DNA of 64,000 bases, taken from assembly GCF_001190925.1 (NCBI RefSeq), contig NZ_CP011072.1:2852001-2916000 (forward strand). The letters are read 5' to 3'. The translations under genes were made by a program, and so were the position numbers. Positions within the stretch are counted from its first letter, which is position 1. Each line of letters starts with the position of its first letter. Below, in pieces: positions 16,028 to 24,316 of the stretch. This DNA is from Azoarcus sp. CIB. GTDB lineage: Bacteria > Pseudomonadota > Gammaproteobacteria > Burkholderiales > Rhodocyclaceae. Below the pieces are notes generated by a model. That model worked only from the letters and a program-made list of their open reading frames with translations. It made no database searches and was not told where the DNA came from.

Positions 16028-17461
16028 CTAGTTGTCCTCGGCGGTGTGTGGCTTCTCCGTGCATGCGCGGTGATACGCGTCGATCAGCGAACGCGTGAGC
16101 GACCACGACGCCGGATGTCGCAGCAGGGCCACAACGGGGTCGTCGGCTTCCCCGTCGCCCCCCTCAGCCGACAGGGCGAGCTGCACCAAGAGCCGGTGCG
16201 CCCCGTGGCGTTCGGGCTCTCCGGACGCGTCGGAGGGCATGCGAAGCGGCTCAACGCTGAATCCCCCCCGCCGGCCGGCGTCCTGGCGAATGCAGTCCGA
16301 GAGCTTGAATGCGGCAGCGAAGTCGCCCAGCCGCCTCGAAAAGCGCGTGCCGGCCCGCCCCGCGGGGGTCATTCGCGCAGCGTGTCCGGTGCCGTCCGTC
16401 GCCTCGGGCACCGCCTCCTTCGGGGGCTCGGTTAGGAGGCGGTGGATCTCCGCAAAAGCAAGCTGCCCCTCGGCGCCGGCGACCGCCACGAGCGCACGCT
16501 CCACGGCCGCTTGCACGCATTGCGCGAGCGCCGCGAACTGGGCGGTCATGCGAGACAGGATCATCTCGACCTCGGGCTTGGTGAGCCGCGGCGGCTCGTC
16601 CATGTCGCGAACGGCATTGATCCCCGTCGCCACCTCGGCGATGAGCTCGTCGAAGGCGGTCTTGCGCACGTAGGGGGCCAGGTTGATCGCATCGGCAAGC
16701 TTTTCCAGGCACCCGAAACGGCTTCGAATGGCCCCCGCGCTCTCGTGGGTGAGGTGCGGGCCGATCGGCGCCAGGTAATCCACTGCGAAGAGGAGATTGG
16801 CGGCCGTCGCGCCATGAAGCTTCAATCCGCAACCCCGCGCGCGCTCCGCTAGCTCGCGCAGCGACAGAGGCCGCTTCAGCTCGCACTCGAGCTCGCTCTT
16901 GAGGAGCGCCACCCCTCGCCCCCGCTCCCAGAACGTGATGTCGCCTCGATTCTCGTTCTCGGCCAGATGCGCCGCAATGACATCGCTTTCACTCACCCAC
17001 GGGCGCACCACCACGTGGATCCATTCGTAGCGGGGATCATGGGTCTCAAGCCACAGCTCCTGCATGATCTGCAGCCGCGTGTTGCCGCCGAAATAGCACA
17101 TGTACCGCCCGGCACCGGGCCGGCGCGTCACCGAGAGGGCTTCGGTGAGGCCGCCGCGCGATTCGATCGATGCGCGAATGTCCGCATAGCGCGGATTGGT
17201 CCGGATTCGTGGGTTCTTGTCGTAGCAGTCGATCTCCATGCAGCGCATCAAGCTCCAGCCGTCCACGTCCTCGCCCGGCTGGAGGTCGGCCGCGGCGTTG
17301 GTCGGCCCCTTGACCGCCAGGCTATGCTGGGCGAGCAGCGCGCGACGCTCCCCGGTCGTGGCATTGGAGGACGCTTGCGGCTGGAGCTTTCCTCGCTTTT
17401 CCATGTGCTCGGCCAGCTCCTTGACCGAGATGGAGTCAGGCAATCGCGTTCTGGGCGTCAT
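16028..17461 (-). CDS. parB: ICE-type ParB partition protein
   Basis: 477 residues, matching the long ParB form of PFGI-1-class elements (TIGR03764 type). The N-terminal ParB/sulfiredoxin-like domain includes DCYDKNPRIRTNPRYADI, then the signature SRGGLTEALSVTRRPG and FGGNTRLQIMQEL, a variant of the ParB box. A predicted helix-turn-helix region follows (LRELAERARGCGLKLHGATA), then a long helical C-terminus. The chosen ATG overlaps parA by 26 bp, as is common for coupled parAB pairs. The role is element partition and maintenance in the excised or replicating form; no parS repeat was identified nearby. Confidence 0.85.
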   Translation of the reverse strand: MTPRTRLPDSISVKELAEHMEKRGKLQPQASSNATTGERRALLAQHSLAVKGPTNAAADLQPGEDVDGWSLMRCMEIDCYDKNPRIRTNPRYADIRASIESRGGLTEALSVTRRPGAGRYMCYFGGNTRLQIMQELWLETHDPRYEWIHVVVRPWVSESDVIAAHLAENENRGDITFWERGRGVALLKSELECELKRPLSLRELAERARGCGLKLHGATAANLLFAVDYLAPIGPHLTHESAGAIRSRFGCLEKLADAINLAPYVRKTAFDELIAEVATGINAVRDMDEPPRLTKPEVEMILSRMTAQFAALAQCVQAAVERALVAVAGAEGQLAFAEIHRLLTEPPKEAVPEATDGTGHAARMTPAGRAGTRFSRRLGDFAAAFKLSDCIRQDAGRRGGFSVEPLRMPSDASGEPERHGAHRLLVQLALSAEGGDGEADDPVVALLRHPASWSLTRSLIDAYHRACTEKPHTAEDN

Positions 17462-18341
17462 GGTCACCGCCAACCTCGCAGGGGGCTCCGGGCGGCACAC
17501 CGGCGTGGATGCCGTCGAGGCTCGGAATGAGCTCCCACAGGAGCGCATGCATTGCAGGACACGCCTTGACCGGGTCGACCCAGTGGACCGGGACCTGGGC
17601 AGTGGCAGCATTGCGGTATGCAACGGCGTGCGGGATGACCGTCTTCAGGAGCAGGACCTTGCACTTGAGTTGCTGATAGCTCTCGCAAATGGCCTTGCCG
17701 ATCTCACGTGCATCGCGGGTGTTCTCGTGACGGTAGATCATCGCCAGCATTTGCGGCACGGAGATGCCGAATGCAGCAGCCGTTTCGACGCGGTTCAGCA
17801 ATTCCTCAGTGCCCGACAGGAACTCGCGCGCGGAGAGGATATCGGGCGAGATCGGCGAAAGGAGCACATCGGCTGCCAGGACTGCGGCATCCTGAAGGTG
17901 CCCCACCGCGCCCTGGGTGTCGATGAGCACGACGTCGTAGTGCTCATGCAGCAGCGGACTGCGCAAGGCGAGCTTGATGCGCAGCGCGCTGTCCATGCGC
18001 GGCGCCAGCCAGTCCTGGAGCGTCCCTTGCGGCGCATCGGAGATGACGATGTCCAGGCAGCCATTCGGGTTGAGCCGCGGCTGGCGACGCAGTGGCATGG
18101 GCGCGAGCGCGAAGTCGATAGTCGAAATGCAGTCGTCTGTGAGCGCGCCCTGCTTGATCATTTGCGTCAGTCCGTGCCGCGCCCTCTTGGCAATGGGGTA
18201 ATAGCGACTGAGGCTCGGCTGCACATCGGCATCGACCAGCAAGACACGCATGCCGATGTCAGCGAGCAGCGCGCCGAGGTTAGCGGTCAGGGTGGATTTC
18301 CCGACGCCTCCTTTAGTCGATACGGTGCTGTAGACGATCAT
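17436..18341 (-). CDS. parA: ParA/Soj-family partition ATPase
   Basis: 301 residues with the deviant Walker A motif STKGGVGKST at the N-terminus, the A' aspartate in VLLVDADVQPSLS and the Walker B-like VVLIDTQGAVG. The start at 18341 follows GGAGG by 3-4 bp; upstream in-frame codons to 18428 lack a ribosome site. It partners the overlapping parB. In related elements this gene lies at one extremity of the ICE, whereas here the MobH relaxase gene precedes it on the same strand, a less usual order. Confidence 0.92.
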   Translation of the reverse strand: MIVYSTVSTKGGVGKSTLTANLGALLADIGMRVLLVDADVQPSLSRYYPIAKRARHGLTQMIKQGALTDDCISTIDFALAPMPLRRQPRLNPNGCLDIVISDAPQGTLQDWLAPRMDSALRIKLALRSPLLHEHYDVVLIDTQGAVGHLQDAAVLAADVLLSPISPDILSAREFLSGTEELLNRVETAAAFGISVPQMLAMIYRHENTRDAREIGKAICESYQQLKCKVLLLKTVIPHAVAYRNAATAQVPVHWVDPVKACPAMHALLWELIPSLDGIHAGVPPGAPCEVGGDHDAQNAIA

Positions 18342-18481
18342 CCGACCTCCTCCGGTCAAGCAGCGGCGGCGAGCAGGGGACGAAAGCGAAGGGAAAGCAT
18401 GAGTGCCGGCGAGGTGAAGCTGCGGCACACGCGCATGAAGCGACGAGGGCGTCCCGGATGGAATGGAGCGTATTCCTAAAC

Positions 18482-18510
18482 AGAATTGAACATCATCCTC
18501 GGCTTGTCAA
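18482..18510 (-). promoter_or_regulatory. Possible promoter for the parA operon
   Basis: On the minus strand TTGACA (18510-18505), a 17-bp spacer and AATTCT (18487-18482). The -35 is perfect and the -10 weak. It lies in the 250-bp gap between the relaxase and parA, with a leader of about 140 nt. Nothing else is seen in that gap. Confidence 0.4.
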
Positions 18511-18591
18511 CGCCGATACATCCCGAAACACGCAACTGGCATGGGGACCGGATCCCTGGTTGAGCAGGTTTGGCAACCGCGAGCAAGCGGA

Positions 18592-20742
18592 TCACGAGGA
18601 TGCACCGGATTGCTCGGACGAGTCGGGATCGACAAAGGACACAATGTTCGGATTCGATGGCGGGACAGGATTGAACCAGTGCTCGGGGTGCTTGATCACG
18701 ACGGCTGCGAGTTTTCCTACGCGTTTTCCGCCGCGGCCGAGAACGCCGAAGTGATGAACGTTCGAGTTTCCGGGCCCGACCAAGTGCCAGCGCGCCTTGA
18801 TGACCTGCCGCTGGATGCCGATGCCCAGCTTGTCCGACGGGCTCGCATCAGGATCCATCCCGTTGCCGTCGTCACCGTAGAGCGCCGCGAAGTCGCGGAA
18901 TGTCCGCGGGGAGACGAGTGCCATCCCTTCTGGCACGAAATGGACCGGTGCGCCGGCTTCGTTGTAGGGGATGGATCCATCAGCGATCCCCTGTTGCAGC
19001 CACGCCATGAAGCGAACGGCTGCATCGCTGGGCGTCTCGTGAATGGACTTGGCGTCGTCGGTGTCCGACTTTGGCACGGATGCGAACGGAGTAACGGGTC
19101 GCGTGGCTGAAGGCGGTTGGCGGCGGGGCCTCCCGGATGTCGTGCCCGCGGATGTCACCGAGTCGTCATCCGAGAGGAATTCGTCTTTTCGGCCGAGATT
19201 CGCGGTCGTGGCTGGTACCTCGTGCCCCTTGGCTTCGCTGGTCTTCACCTCGCTCGCCGGCTGGTCACGACCCGTGGATGGCCTGGTCGCCGCATGGGCG
19301 GGCTTGGGAGGAGGAATATCGGGCGGCGTCAGCGGACCCGAGGCGCGTTGCCGCTCAGGGCGATCACCGGGCTTTGGTGCCCCGCCCTGGCCGTCGCCCG
19401 GTGGTTCGTCCGCTCGCTTGTCCCGTGTCTTTCGGGGCGGTTTGACGACGAGGTCGCCATCGAAGTCGGACGGGTAGTCGTCGGCCGAATCGAAGAGCTT
19501 CGCCAAGGGGAACTTCAGCATCGCGAACTCGTGGGCGTAGCCCTCGCCGCGGACCTCCACGTACCAAATCGCCTGACCGGTGTCGGGGTTGCGCTCCAGC
19601 AGCCCATAGTCCTGCCAAGTGTCGAACAGCCGGTCGTTCTTGGCCGGACCGGGCATGCTCGCGCCATCATCCGGATTGGCGTGCGCAATCTCTTCCCGGA
19701 CCGTGTCCGCGAGCCGCTTCGCCACAAACCAGGCTGCGCCAGCGCCGATCCAACCTGCCGCACCGTCCCGGTTGAGCGGCAACGCACCTTGGCGCAGCAG
19801 CCGGCGTATGGCGTCCATCAGTTGGTCGACCAGCGGGACCGCTGTCGCAGTCGCGAACTGGTTGCGTGGCCCATGCTGCAAGTTGCTCGCGGCCGAGCGG
19901 CGATCGGCCTGGCGCACGATCTCGGTCAGCACCCCGGTTGCGTCATCGCCCGACCAGGCAGCCTCGAGCTGGCGCATCACCGACGGTTCGCGCGCCACAA
20001 AGGTCAGGGCTGTTGCAGGGACGATCCTCGGCGCCAGCACCAGCGGCAGGCGACGGTGCGCACCGTAGTTGCGTTCGGCTTTCGGCGCGAATCGCACCTC
20101 GTATTCGACCGCGCCGGCGGTCGGCATGTCGCCGGATACCGGAAGCCATTGCCGTCCGGGGCCGCCTGGTCGGTCGGCGACACTCACCCGCAAGTCGGTC
20201 ATCGGTTTGCCGATGTCGTGGAACAGCGCGGCGAGGATGACGGCGTAGGTCCAGTGATCGCGCTGGGCGTCGATCGCCTCGGCGGCGCCGCCCTTGGGCA
20301 GCAGGTATCCATTGCGCAAGGTGACCGCTGCATGGAGTACCTCGATCGTGTGGGCGGCCAAGCCGCCGACATGGGCGTGATGGTGCGCTTCGCTGGCCGG
20401 CAAGAGCTGCACGAACCGCAGGTAGCCGAGGATCGCGGGCGCGACGTCGCGATCCCAAGTGGATTGGCTCAGTTTCGATTCACGATGGATCTGTTGCAGC
20501 GCGTTCGAAAGCTTGCATACCTGGACCAGGGTCGGCGCGTCGAGGACCCTGAGCCAGCCGCTTCGGCTGGCGGCCAGACCGGGGGCGGCAAGGGCACCGG
20601 TGGCCGGCGCTCCCGCCGTCGCCTGCTCCGCATCGGCATCGGCCGGACGTTGCCGCACGGCCCGTTCGCGGTAGATGGACCAGCCGAGCCAGCCGGCCAG
20701 CGCTGCCGCAGCCAGGAAACATGCGGCGGCAAGCGCGGCCAT
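18592..20742 (-). CDS. MobH-family relaxase (TraI_2 type)
   Basis: DNA-nicking relaxase of 716 residues expected to cut oriT and pilot the strand into the type IV channel. After a membrane-like N-terminal helix (residues about 3-22), the TraI_2 domain shows the three-histidine motif of MobH relaxases (H120-H122 with H124, in SEAHHHAHVGG) and the HD pair H175-D176 in ALFHDIGKP. A proline/charged linker (about 470-600) leads to a TraI_2_C-like domain (AVRFMAWLQQGIADGSIPYN and later VHFVPEGMALVSP). The ATG is just downstream of the preceding stop. Loss of the N-terminal helix would not affect the call. Confidence 0.9.
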   Translation of the reverse strand: MAALAAACFLAAAALAGWLGWSIYRERAVRQRPADADAEQATAGAPATGALAAPGLAASRSGWLRVLDAPTLVQVCKLSNALQQIHRESKLSQSTWDRDVAPAILGYLRFVQLLPASEAHHHAHVGGLAAHTIEVLHAAVTLRNGYLLPKGGAAEAIDAQRDHWTYAVILAALFHDIGKPMTDLRVSVADRPGGPGRQWLPVSGDMPTAGAVEYEVRFAPKAERNYGAHRRLPLVLAPRIVPATALTFVAREPSVMRQLEAAWSGDDATGVLTEIVRQADRRSAASNLQHGPRNQFATATAVPLVDQLMDAIRRLLRQGALPLNRDGAAGWIGAGAAWFVAKRLADTVREEIAHANPDDGASMPGPAKNDRLFDTWQDYGLLERNPDTGQAIWYVEVRGEGYAHEFAMLKFPLAKLFDSADDYPSDFDGDLVVKPPRKTRDKRADEPPGDGQGGAPKPGDRPERQRASGPLTPPDIPPPKPAHAATRPSTGRDQPASEVKTSEAKGHEVPATTANLGRKDEFLSDDDSVTSAGTTSGRPRRQPPSATRPVTPFASVPKSDTDDAKSIHETPSDAAVRFMAWLQQGIADGSIPYNEAGAPVHFVPEGMALVSPRTFRDFAALYGDDGNGMDPDASPSDKLGIGIQRQVIKARWHLVGPGNSNVHHFGVLGRGGKRVGKLAAVVIKHPEHWFNPVPPSNPNIVSFVDPDSSEQSGASS

Positions 20743-20747
20743 GGGGA

Positions 20748-21206
20748 TCAGCCCTGGCGATTGCGGATCTGAGCCGCGCAGAACTGCGCCAGCAGCCACT
20801 TCTGCAGCACGTCCGACGGTGGCGATGGCCGCTCGGACTCCCAGACCTCGACAGTCGTCCCTCGGCAGAACGAGGAGAAGGTTTCGGCCAGCGGCTTCCA
20901 CTTTTCGTCGTCGCGTTTCGCGCGGTACCGGCAGAACGACAGGGTGACCAGATCCGCCGCGAGCTGGGCCGGATCAGCCGGCCGCAGGGCCTCCACGTAA
21001 CGCGCCAGCAGGTCGCGGACCGTCAAGACCGGGTCATCCTCCGGGTAGAGGTACGCTTCCAGGCCATCGTATCGTCCAAGCCAGCACAGCAGCACGTTGC
21101 GCCATCCCGGCTCTCCAAGGCCCTCCAGGAAATGACCGATGGTCATGACGGCCTGGGTACGGGCCTCCTGCTGGTGCGGGGGAATTGGCGGGGGCAGGTC
21201 GTTCAT
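20748..21206 (-). CDS. Conserved-looking ICE protein of unknown function
   Basis: 152 residues, soluble and mostly helical (HFLEGLGEPGWRNVLLCWLG, then a long helix around PVLTVRDLLARYVEALR). I do not recognise the family. It is the first gene of the minus-strand relaxase transcript, with its stop 5 bp ahead of the relaxase ATG, so a role as an accessory factor for relaxosome assembly is possible. The ATG at 21206 follows AGAGGTG; upstream in-frame sequence to 21293 has no ribosome site and enters the divergent control region. Confidence 0.68.
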   Translation of the reverse strand: MNDLPPPIPPHQQEARTQAVMTIGHFLEGLGEPGWRNVLLCWLGRYDGLEAYLYPEDDPVLTVRDLLARYVEALRPADPAQLAADLVTLSFCRYRAKRDDEKWKPLAETFSSFCRGTTVEVWESERPSPPSDVLQKWLLAQFCAAQIRNRQG

Positions 21207-21552
21207 CACGAAAACACCTCTGAAAGGTGCGAGTTGTTTTTCTTCACGTCTTGGCCCAAGCCGTGGACGGCCGCCCGCGGCCGCGCATGGCACACCTTAC
21301 TTTAGGCATAGGACAGGGGACTTGGCGAGGACTCGATGACACCCGCGATTGCCGGATCCCGACGAGAGCGTGCCGCAATTCACCCTTTCTGTCCGCACCA
21401 AAATCGCGCCAGGTTTTTCGACTTTCCGCTTGACATGCCACAGTGGTTGTACCGGAACCTTTGGCGCATTTGCCGCCAAGCCGCTCCAGGCGGTCTGGCG
21501 GCCCGTCTCCCGTCGGCCTTTGCCGCAAGGCGCCCCGTACCCGTAAATCCTT

Positions 21553-21577
21553 CGCCCAGCGGAATTCGAGCTGGGCG
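21553..21577. repeat. Inverted repeat in the oriT/control-region candidate
   Basis: CGCCCAGC-N9-GCTGGGCG, perfect 8-bp arms, in the 618-bp gap between the divergent relaxase and transfer operons. No protein is convincingly encoded in 21207-21824. The gap is the natural place for oriT and both promoters. Confidence 0.6.
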
Positions 21578-21677
21578 CCCTTTCGGGTTGGGCCTGTAGC
21601 CCCGTAGAAGGCGGACCGCCACCGGCCGCCCACCCTTGCGCCCTTTCGCCAACCATTTTCTTCCCCGCGATGCAAGG

Positions 21678-21707
21678 CGAAACTCGAAAAATGTTTTTCG
21701 AATTTCG
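21678..21707. promoter_or_regulatory. AT-cored 30-bp palindrome, operator or oriT candidate
   Basis: The core CGAAAAA-TG-TTTTTCG (21685-21700) is perfect and is flanked symmetrically by CGAAA and TTTCG (21678-21682, 21703-21707). It is an unusually AT-rich site in GC-rich DNA between divergent transfer operons. A dimeric regulator site or a relaxase-accessory site are both possible. Confidence 0.6.
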
Positions 21708-21772
21708 GGCTGCAAGACGCAAACGCGCTCGCCACACTGCGCCCCGTGACTGGCCGCTGACCCCAGCAGCCC

Positions 21773-21802
21773 GGCGTCCTCACCGCTCCCGGTGGGGACG
21801 CC
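21773..21802 (+). promoter_or_regulatory. Long hairpin in the leader of the transfer operon
   Basis: GGCGTCC-t-CACCG-ctcc-CGGTG-g-GGACGCC folds into a 12-pair stem with one internal T/G mismatch and a 4-nt loop. It ends 22 bp before the pilL-like start codon. It could control translation or be part of oriT; there is no U-tract. Confidence 0.55.
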
Positions 21803-21824
21803 TCCCCTCACGGAGCGGACCCAC

Positions 21825-22310
21825 ATGCCTCGCCTTCTTGCGCTTGCGCTGCTGCTGGTTGTCACCGGTGCGTGGGCCACCACGCCCGACCAGGTCCGCC
21901 TTGCCCGTTACACCGTCGCCGAACCTGCACCTGCCGCAGCCGTCGTCGATCCGCTCGCCGTAGTCGCAGCCGTCAACTTCCCGCGCGAGCATGTGCGAAC
22001 CGTAGGCGATGCGATCGCCTACCTCCTCCTGCGGACCGGCTACCGCGTGGCATCGGCCGATCCCGCTGCCACCGCCCTCCTGGCCCTGCCCCTGCCCGAA
22101 TCACATCGCGTCCTGGGACCCTACCCGGCCCGCGCGATTCTTCATGTCCTCCTCGGGGACCCGTACAACGTGAACCCCTCGCCCGTCGATCGCACCCTGA
22201 CGATCGCTCTGCGCGGCCCCAACTCTGAGGCCCCAAACGAGGTGGCGATTGTGGAAGCAGTCATCACCCGTCCCGTCGCACCTGTCACGCCACCGGAGAC
22301 GATCGAATGA
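21825..22310 (+). CDS. PilL N-terminal-domain protein of the ICE transfer system (TIGR03748-like)
   Basis: Periplasmic protein of 161 residues with a cleavable signal (residues 1-18, ending TGAWA). The mature part has the PilL-N pattern: RYTVAEPAP, then DPLAVVAAVNFPREHVRTVG, GDAIAYLLLRTGYRV, and LPLPESHRVLGPYPARAILH. In this class of ICE, PilL opens the transfer cluster, as here. It is the first gene on the plus strand after the divergent control region and overlaps the next gene by 4 bp (ATGA), so it is translationally coupled. Confidence 0.85.
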   Translation: MPRLLALALLLVVTGAWATTPDQVRLARYTVAEPAPAAAVVDPLAVVAAVNFPREHVRTVGDAIAYLLLRTGYRVASADPAATALLALPLPESHRVLGPYPARAILHVLLGDPYNVNPSPVDRTLTIALRGPNSEAPNEVAIVEAVITRPVAPVTPPETIE

Positions 22311-22975
22311 ACGCGCCGCAAACTCCGCCCGTCGGCGCATTCTCCCGCTTCGCTCCACGCATTTCCCTGCGCGCGTCGGGCCACCGCGCGCGCGTCGTGT
22401 ACCTGATCGCTGCCCTGCTCGTCGCCGGGGCAGTCTTCCTGGTCCTCAGCCCGAGCCCGTCGGCACCGCTGCGCAAACCCGAAGGTGTGGATCCGGTGCC
22501 GCAGCCGCTACCCGCGATCGCGGCACCCGAGCCGCCGCCCCCTCCCTCGCCACGGCCGGACCAGCTTGACGACCGCATCGCTGAACTCTCTCGCTCCTTC
22601 GAGGATCTTGAGGCCCGGTTCTCGTCCATTGAGGCCCACCTTGTCGCGTTGGATGAGCGCAATGACGACATTCGCGCGCGGCTGGAAGCGCTCGCCAATT
22701 CACCCCTGCCGAAACCGGTACCGGCACAGCGGCCCGTAGGCGCCAAGCCGCCCAAACCGGCAGGGCCCAAGCCGCGGATGCCCACAGTCCTGTCGATCGA
22801 CACCTGGGGCAGTAAACCTTCTGTCGCGATTCGCGACGCACAAGGCAACTTGGCGTTCTATCGCGAGGGCGATGCTGTCGGAATTGCGCGCATCGAGCGC
22901 ATCGATTCCCAGGCCCGCCGGGTCCACCTCCGCCTGCCCGATGGCACCGTGACCGCCGTCGATGCCAAGAACTGA
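22307..22975 (+). CDS. Membrane-anchored periplasmic coiled-coil protein of the transfer operon
   Basis: 222 residues: a short basic cytoplasmic segment, one transmembrane helix (about 30-46), a proline-rich spacer, a coiled coil (about 86-127, DRIAELSRSFEDLEARFSSI) and a small C-terminal beta domain (VAIRDAQGNLAFYREGDAVG, then RIDSQARRVHLRLPDGT). This architecture resembles PilP/PilO-like pilus-assembly components but lacks a diagnostic signature. It overlaps the PilL gene by 4 bp. Its position suggests an inner-membrane scaffold role. Confidence 0.7.
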   Translation: MNAPQTPPVGAFSRFAPRISLRASGHRARVVYLIAALLVAGAVFLVLSPSPSAPLRKPEGVDPVPQPLPAIAAPEPPPPPSPRPDQLDDRIAELSRSFEDLEARFSSIEAHLVALDERNDDIRARLEALANSPLPKPVPAQRPVGAKPPKPAGPKPRMPTVLSIDTWGSKPSVAIRDAQGNLAFYREGDAVGIARIERIDSQARRVHLRLPDGTVTAVDAKN

Positions 22976-22985
22976 GGCGTGAGTC

Positions 22986-23471
22986 ATGCGCAAGACCGTC
23001 CTGTTCCTCCTCGTCGCCGCGCTGCACCCGGCCGCGGCCGTCGAGACCGGCCACACGCAGCTGCGCGCCGTTCAACCTGGTACCACCGCCGCCTACCCCT
23101 CGGCCCCCGATGCCACCGAAGTTGCTGCCGTCGATCGCGTCGAAGCCGGCTACTGGGGCATCACCCTCGAGGAGCTGCACCGCGCGCGACGCCTGATGCG
23201 CGGCCCACGCGGCGCCTTCAGCGTAGCCACCATCAGCCCGGTCGAAGTGCTTGGCATCCACGCCCGCTCCGACGCGGAGCGAGACCGCTACGCGGAGCTC
23301 TTCGCCAAACTGCTGCACGACGATACGCAGCGTGTCCTCGCGTGGCAGCGAGCCGGTGACGCGGCCACGCGGCGTCTCTACCCACACGGCAAGGCGATCG
23401 ACTTCGGGCGCGCTCCGAACGCCCCCACCCTCCCCAACTGGTATTTCACGCCAGGAGGTGCGGCGCAATGA
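22986..23471 (+). CDS. ICE protein TIGR03759 (PFL_4693) family
   Basis: 161 residues with a signal peptide (about 1-18). The conserved block YWGITLEELHRARRLMRGP, then GIHARSDAERDRYAELFAKL is characteristic of the family. Members are secreted or periplasmic transfer proteins of unknown biochemical role in MPF-G systems. The start codon is 11 bp after the previous stop. The 3' end overlaps the transglycosylase gene by 4 bp, and the ribosome site for that gene (AGGAGG) lies inside this one. Confidence 0.85.
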   Translation: MRKTVLFLLVAALHPAAAVETGHTQLRAVQPGTTAAYPSAPDATEVAAVDRVEAGYWGITLEELHRARRLMRGPRGAFSVATISPVEVLGIHARSDAERDRYAELFAKLLHDDTQRVLAWQRAGDAATRRLYPHGKAIDFGRAPNAPTLPNWYFTPGGAAQ

Positions 23472-24043
23472 ACTCGTCTCCCGCACGTCGCACCTTCCTC
23501 GTCCGCCTCTGCCAAGGCGGGCTGCTCGCGGCAGTGCCTGGGCTCACCTTCGGCCACGAGCGCGCCCGCGTGGTCTATCCACCAGTCCCGCCCGCCTACC
23601 GCATCGTGGCCCAGTCGCTCGCGCTCCCGCCCAAGCTCCTTTTCGCCATCGCGATCCAGGAGTCCACCATGCAGTGGGGCGCGCTGGCGCTGCCCTGGCC
23701 GTGGACGCTCAATGTCCGCCGTAGCCCCCGCCGCTACCAACGCTATCCGGAAGCGGTCACCGACCTCAAGCACATGCTCGCCCAAGGGGTACGCAACGTG
23801 GATTGCGGCCCGATGCAGGTTAACTGGCACTACCACTCCGACAAGTTACGCACGCCCGAGCTTGCGCTCGACCCCTGGCACAACCTGCGGGTGGCCGGCG
23901 CGATCCTCCTCGAGAGGCGCCGTTCCGCAGCCAACTGGTTCGACGCCGCCGGCGCCTATCACAGCCCCGGCGACTCGGCGCGGGCCAACCGCTACGCGCG
24001 TTCCGTCTTCGCACGGATGGAAAGGATTCCCGATCATGCCTGA
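23468..24043 (+). CDS. Lytic transglycosylase of the conjugative system (VirB1-like)
   Basis: 191 residues. Cleaves peptidoglycan to let the transfer channel pass the cell wall. A twin-basic N-terminus with a hydrophobic stretch (RRTFLVRLCQGGLLAAVPGL) directs export. The SLT-like domain has the catalytic glutamate in AIAIQESTMQWGA, followed by the element-specific block LPWPWTLNVRR and the GPMQVNWHYH motif. The start codon overlaps the previous stop and follows AGGAGG. A second, unrelated hydrolase-like protein occurs at 43066-43983 in the same operon. Confidence 0.87.
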   Translation: MNSSPARRTFLVRLCQGGLLAAVPGLTFGHERARVVYPPVPPAYRIVAQSLALPPKLLFAIAIQESTMQWGALALPWPWTLNVRRSPRRYQRYPEAVTDLKHMLAQGVRNVDCGPMQVNWHYHSDKLRTPELALDPWHNLRVAGAILLERRRSAANWFDAAGAYHSPGDSARANRYARSVFARMERIPDHA

Positions 24044-24316
24044 CTTGCCGCATCGGACGCGTCTCACTGGCTTCCGCATCGGGGGCGACCGCCCGCACCT
24101 CTGCGCTGCCTCTGCCACCTTCCGTGCGGGATCCCATCGCGCCGGAACGACTCCGGCGCCATATCCCATCCACATTGCCTTGTTGTCTCCCTCCCCTCGC
24201 AGTTCTTGCGGGTCCTTGACCGCTGCAACGGCGGCTTCAGCACAACCATGGTCCTCTTCAACGGCCTCCTCCCTGCCGATGGACCATGGTTGTGCGCTCT
24301 TCTTGGGGAATCGCAC
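24044..24316 (+). other. Inter-gene stretch between transglycosylase and coupling protein
   Basis: An open frame from an ATG at 24035 to 24320 (95 codons) crosses this gap but is serine/threonine/alanine-rich with no family likeness and no proper ribosome site. It is probably not a gene. In many related ICEs the PFL_4695-type gene sits in this slot; here that gene is at 41945-42484 instead. Confidence 0.4.

Noticed and set aside
21430-21458. TTGACA at 21430 as a promoter for the transfer operon
   Set aside because: No acceptable -10 box at 16-18 bp; the site would also leave a leader of over 350 nt.
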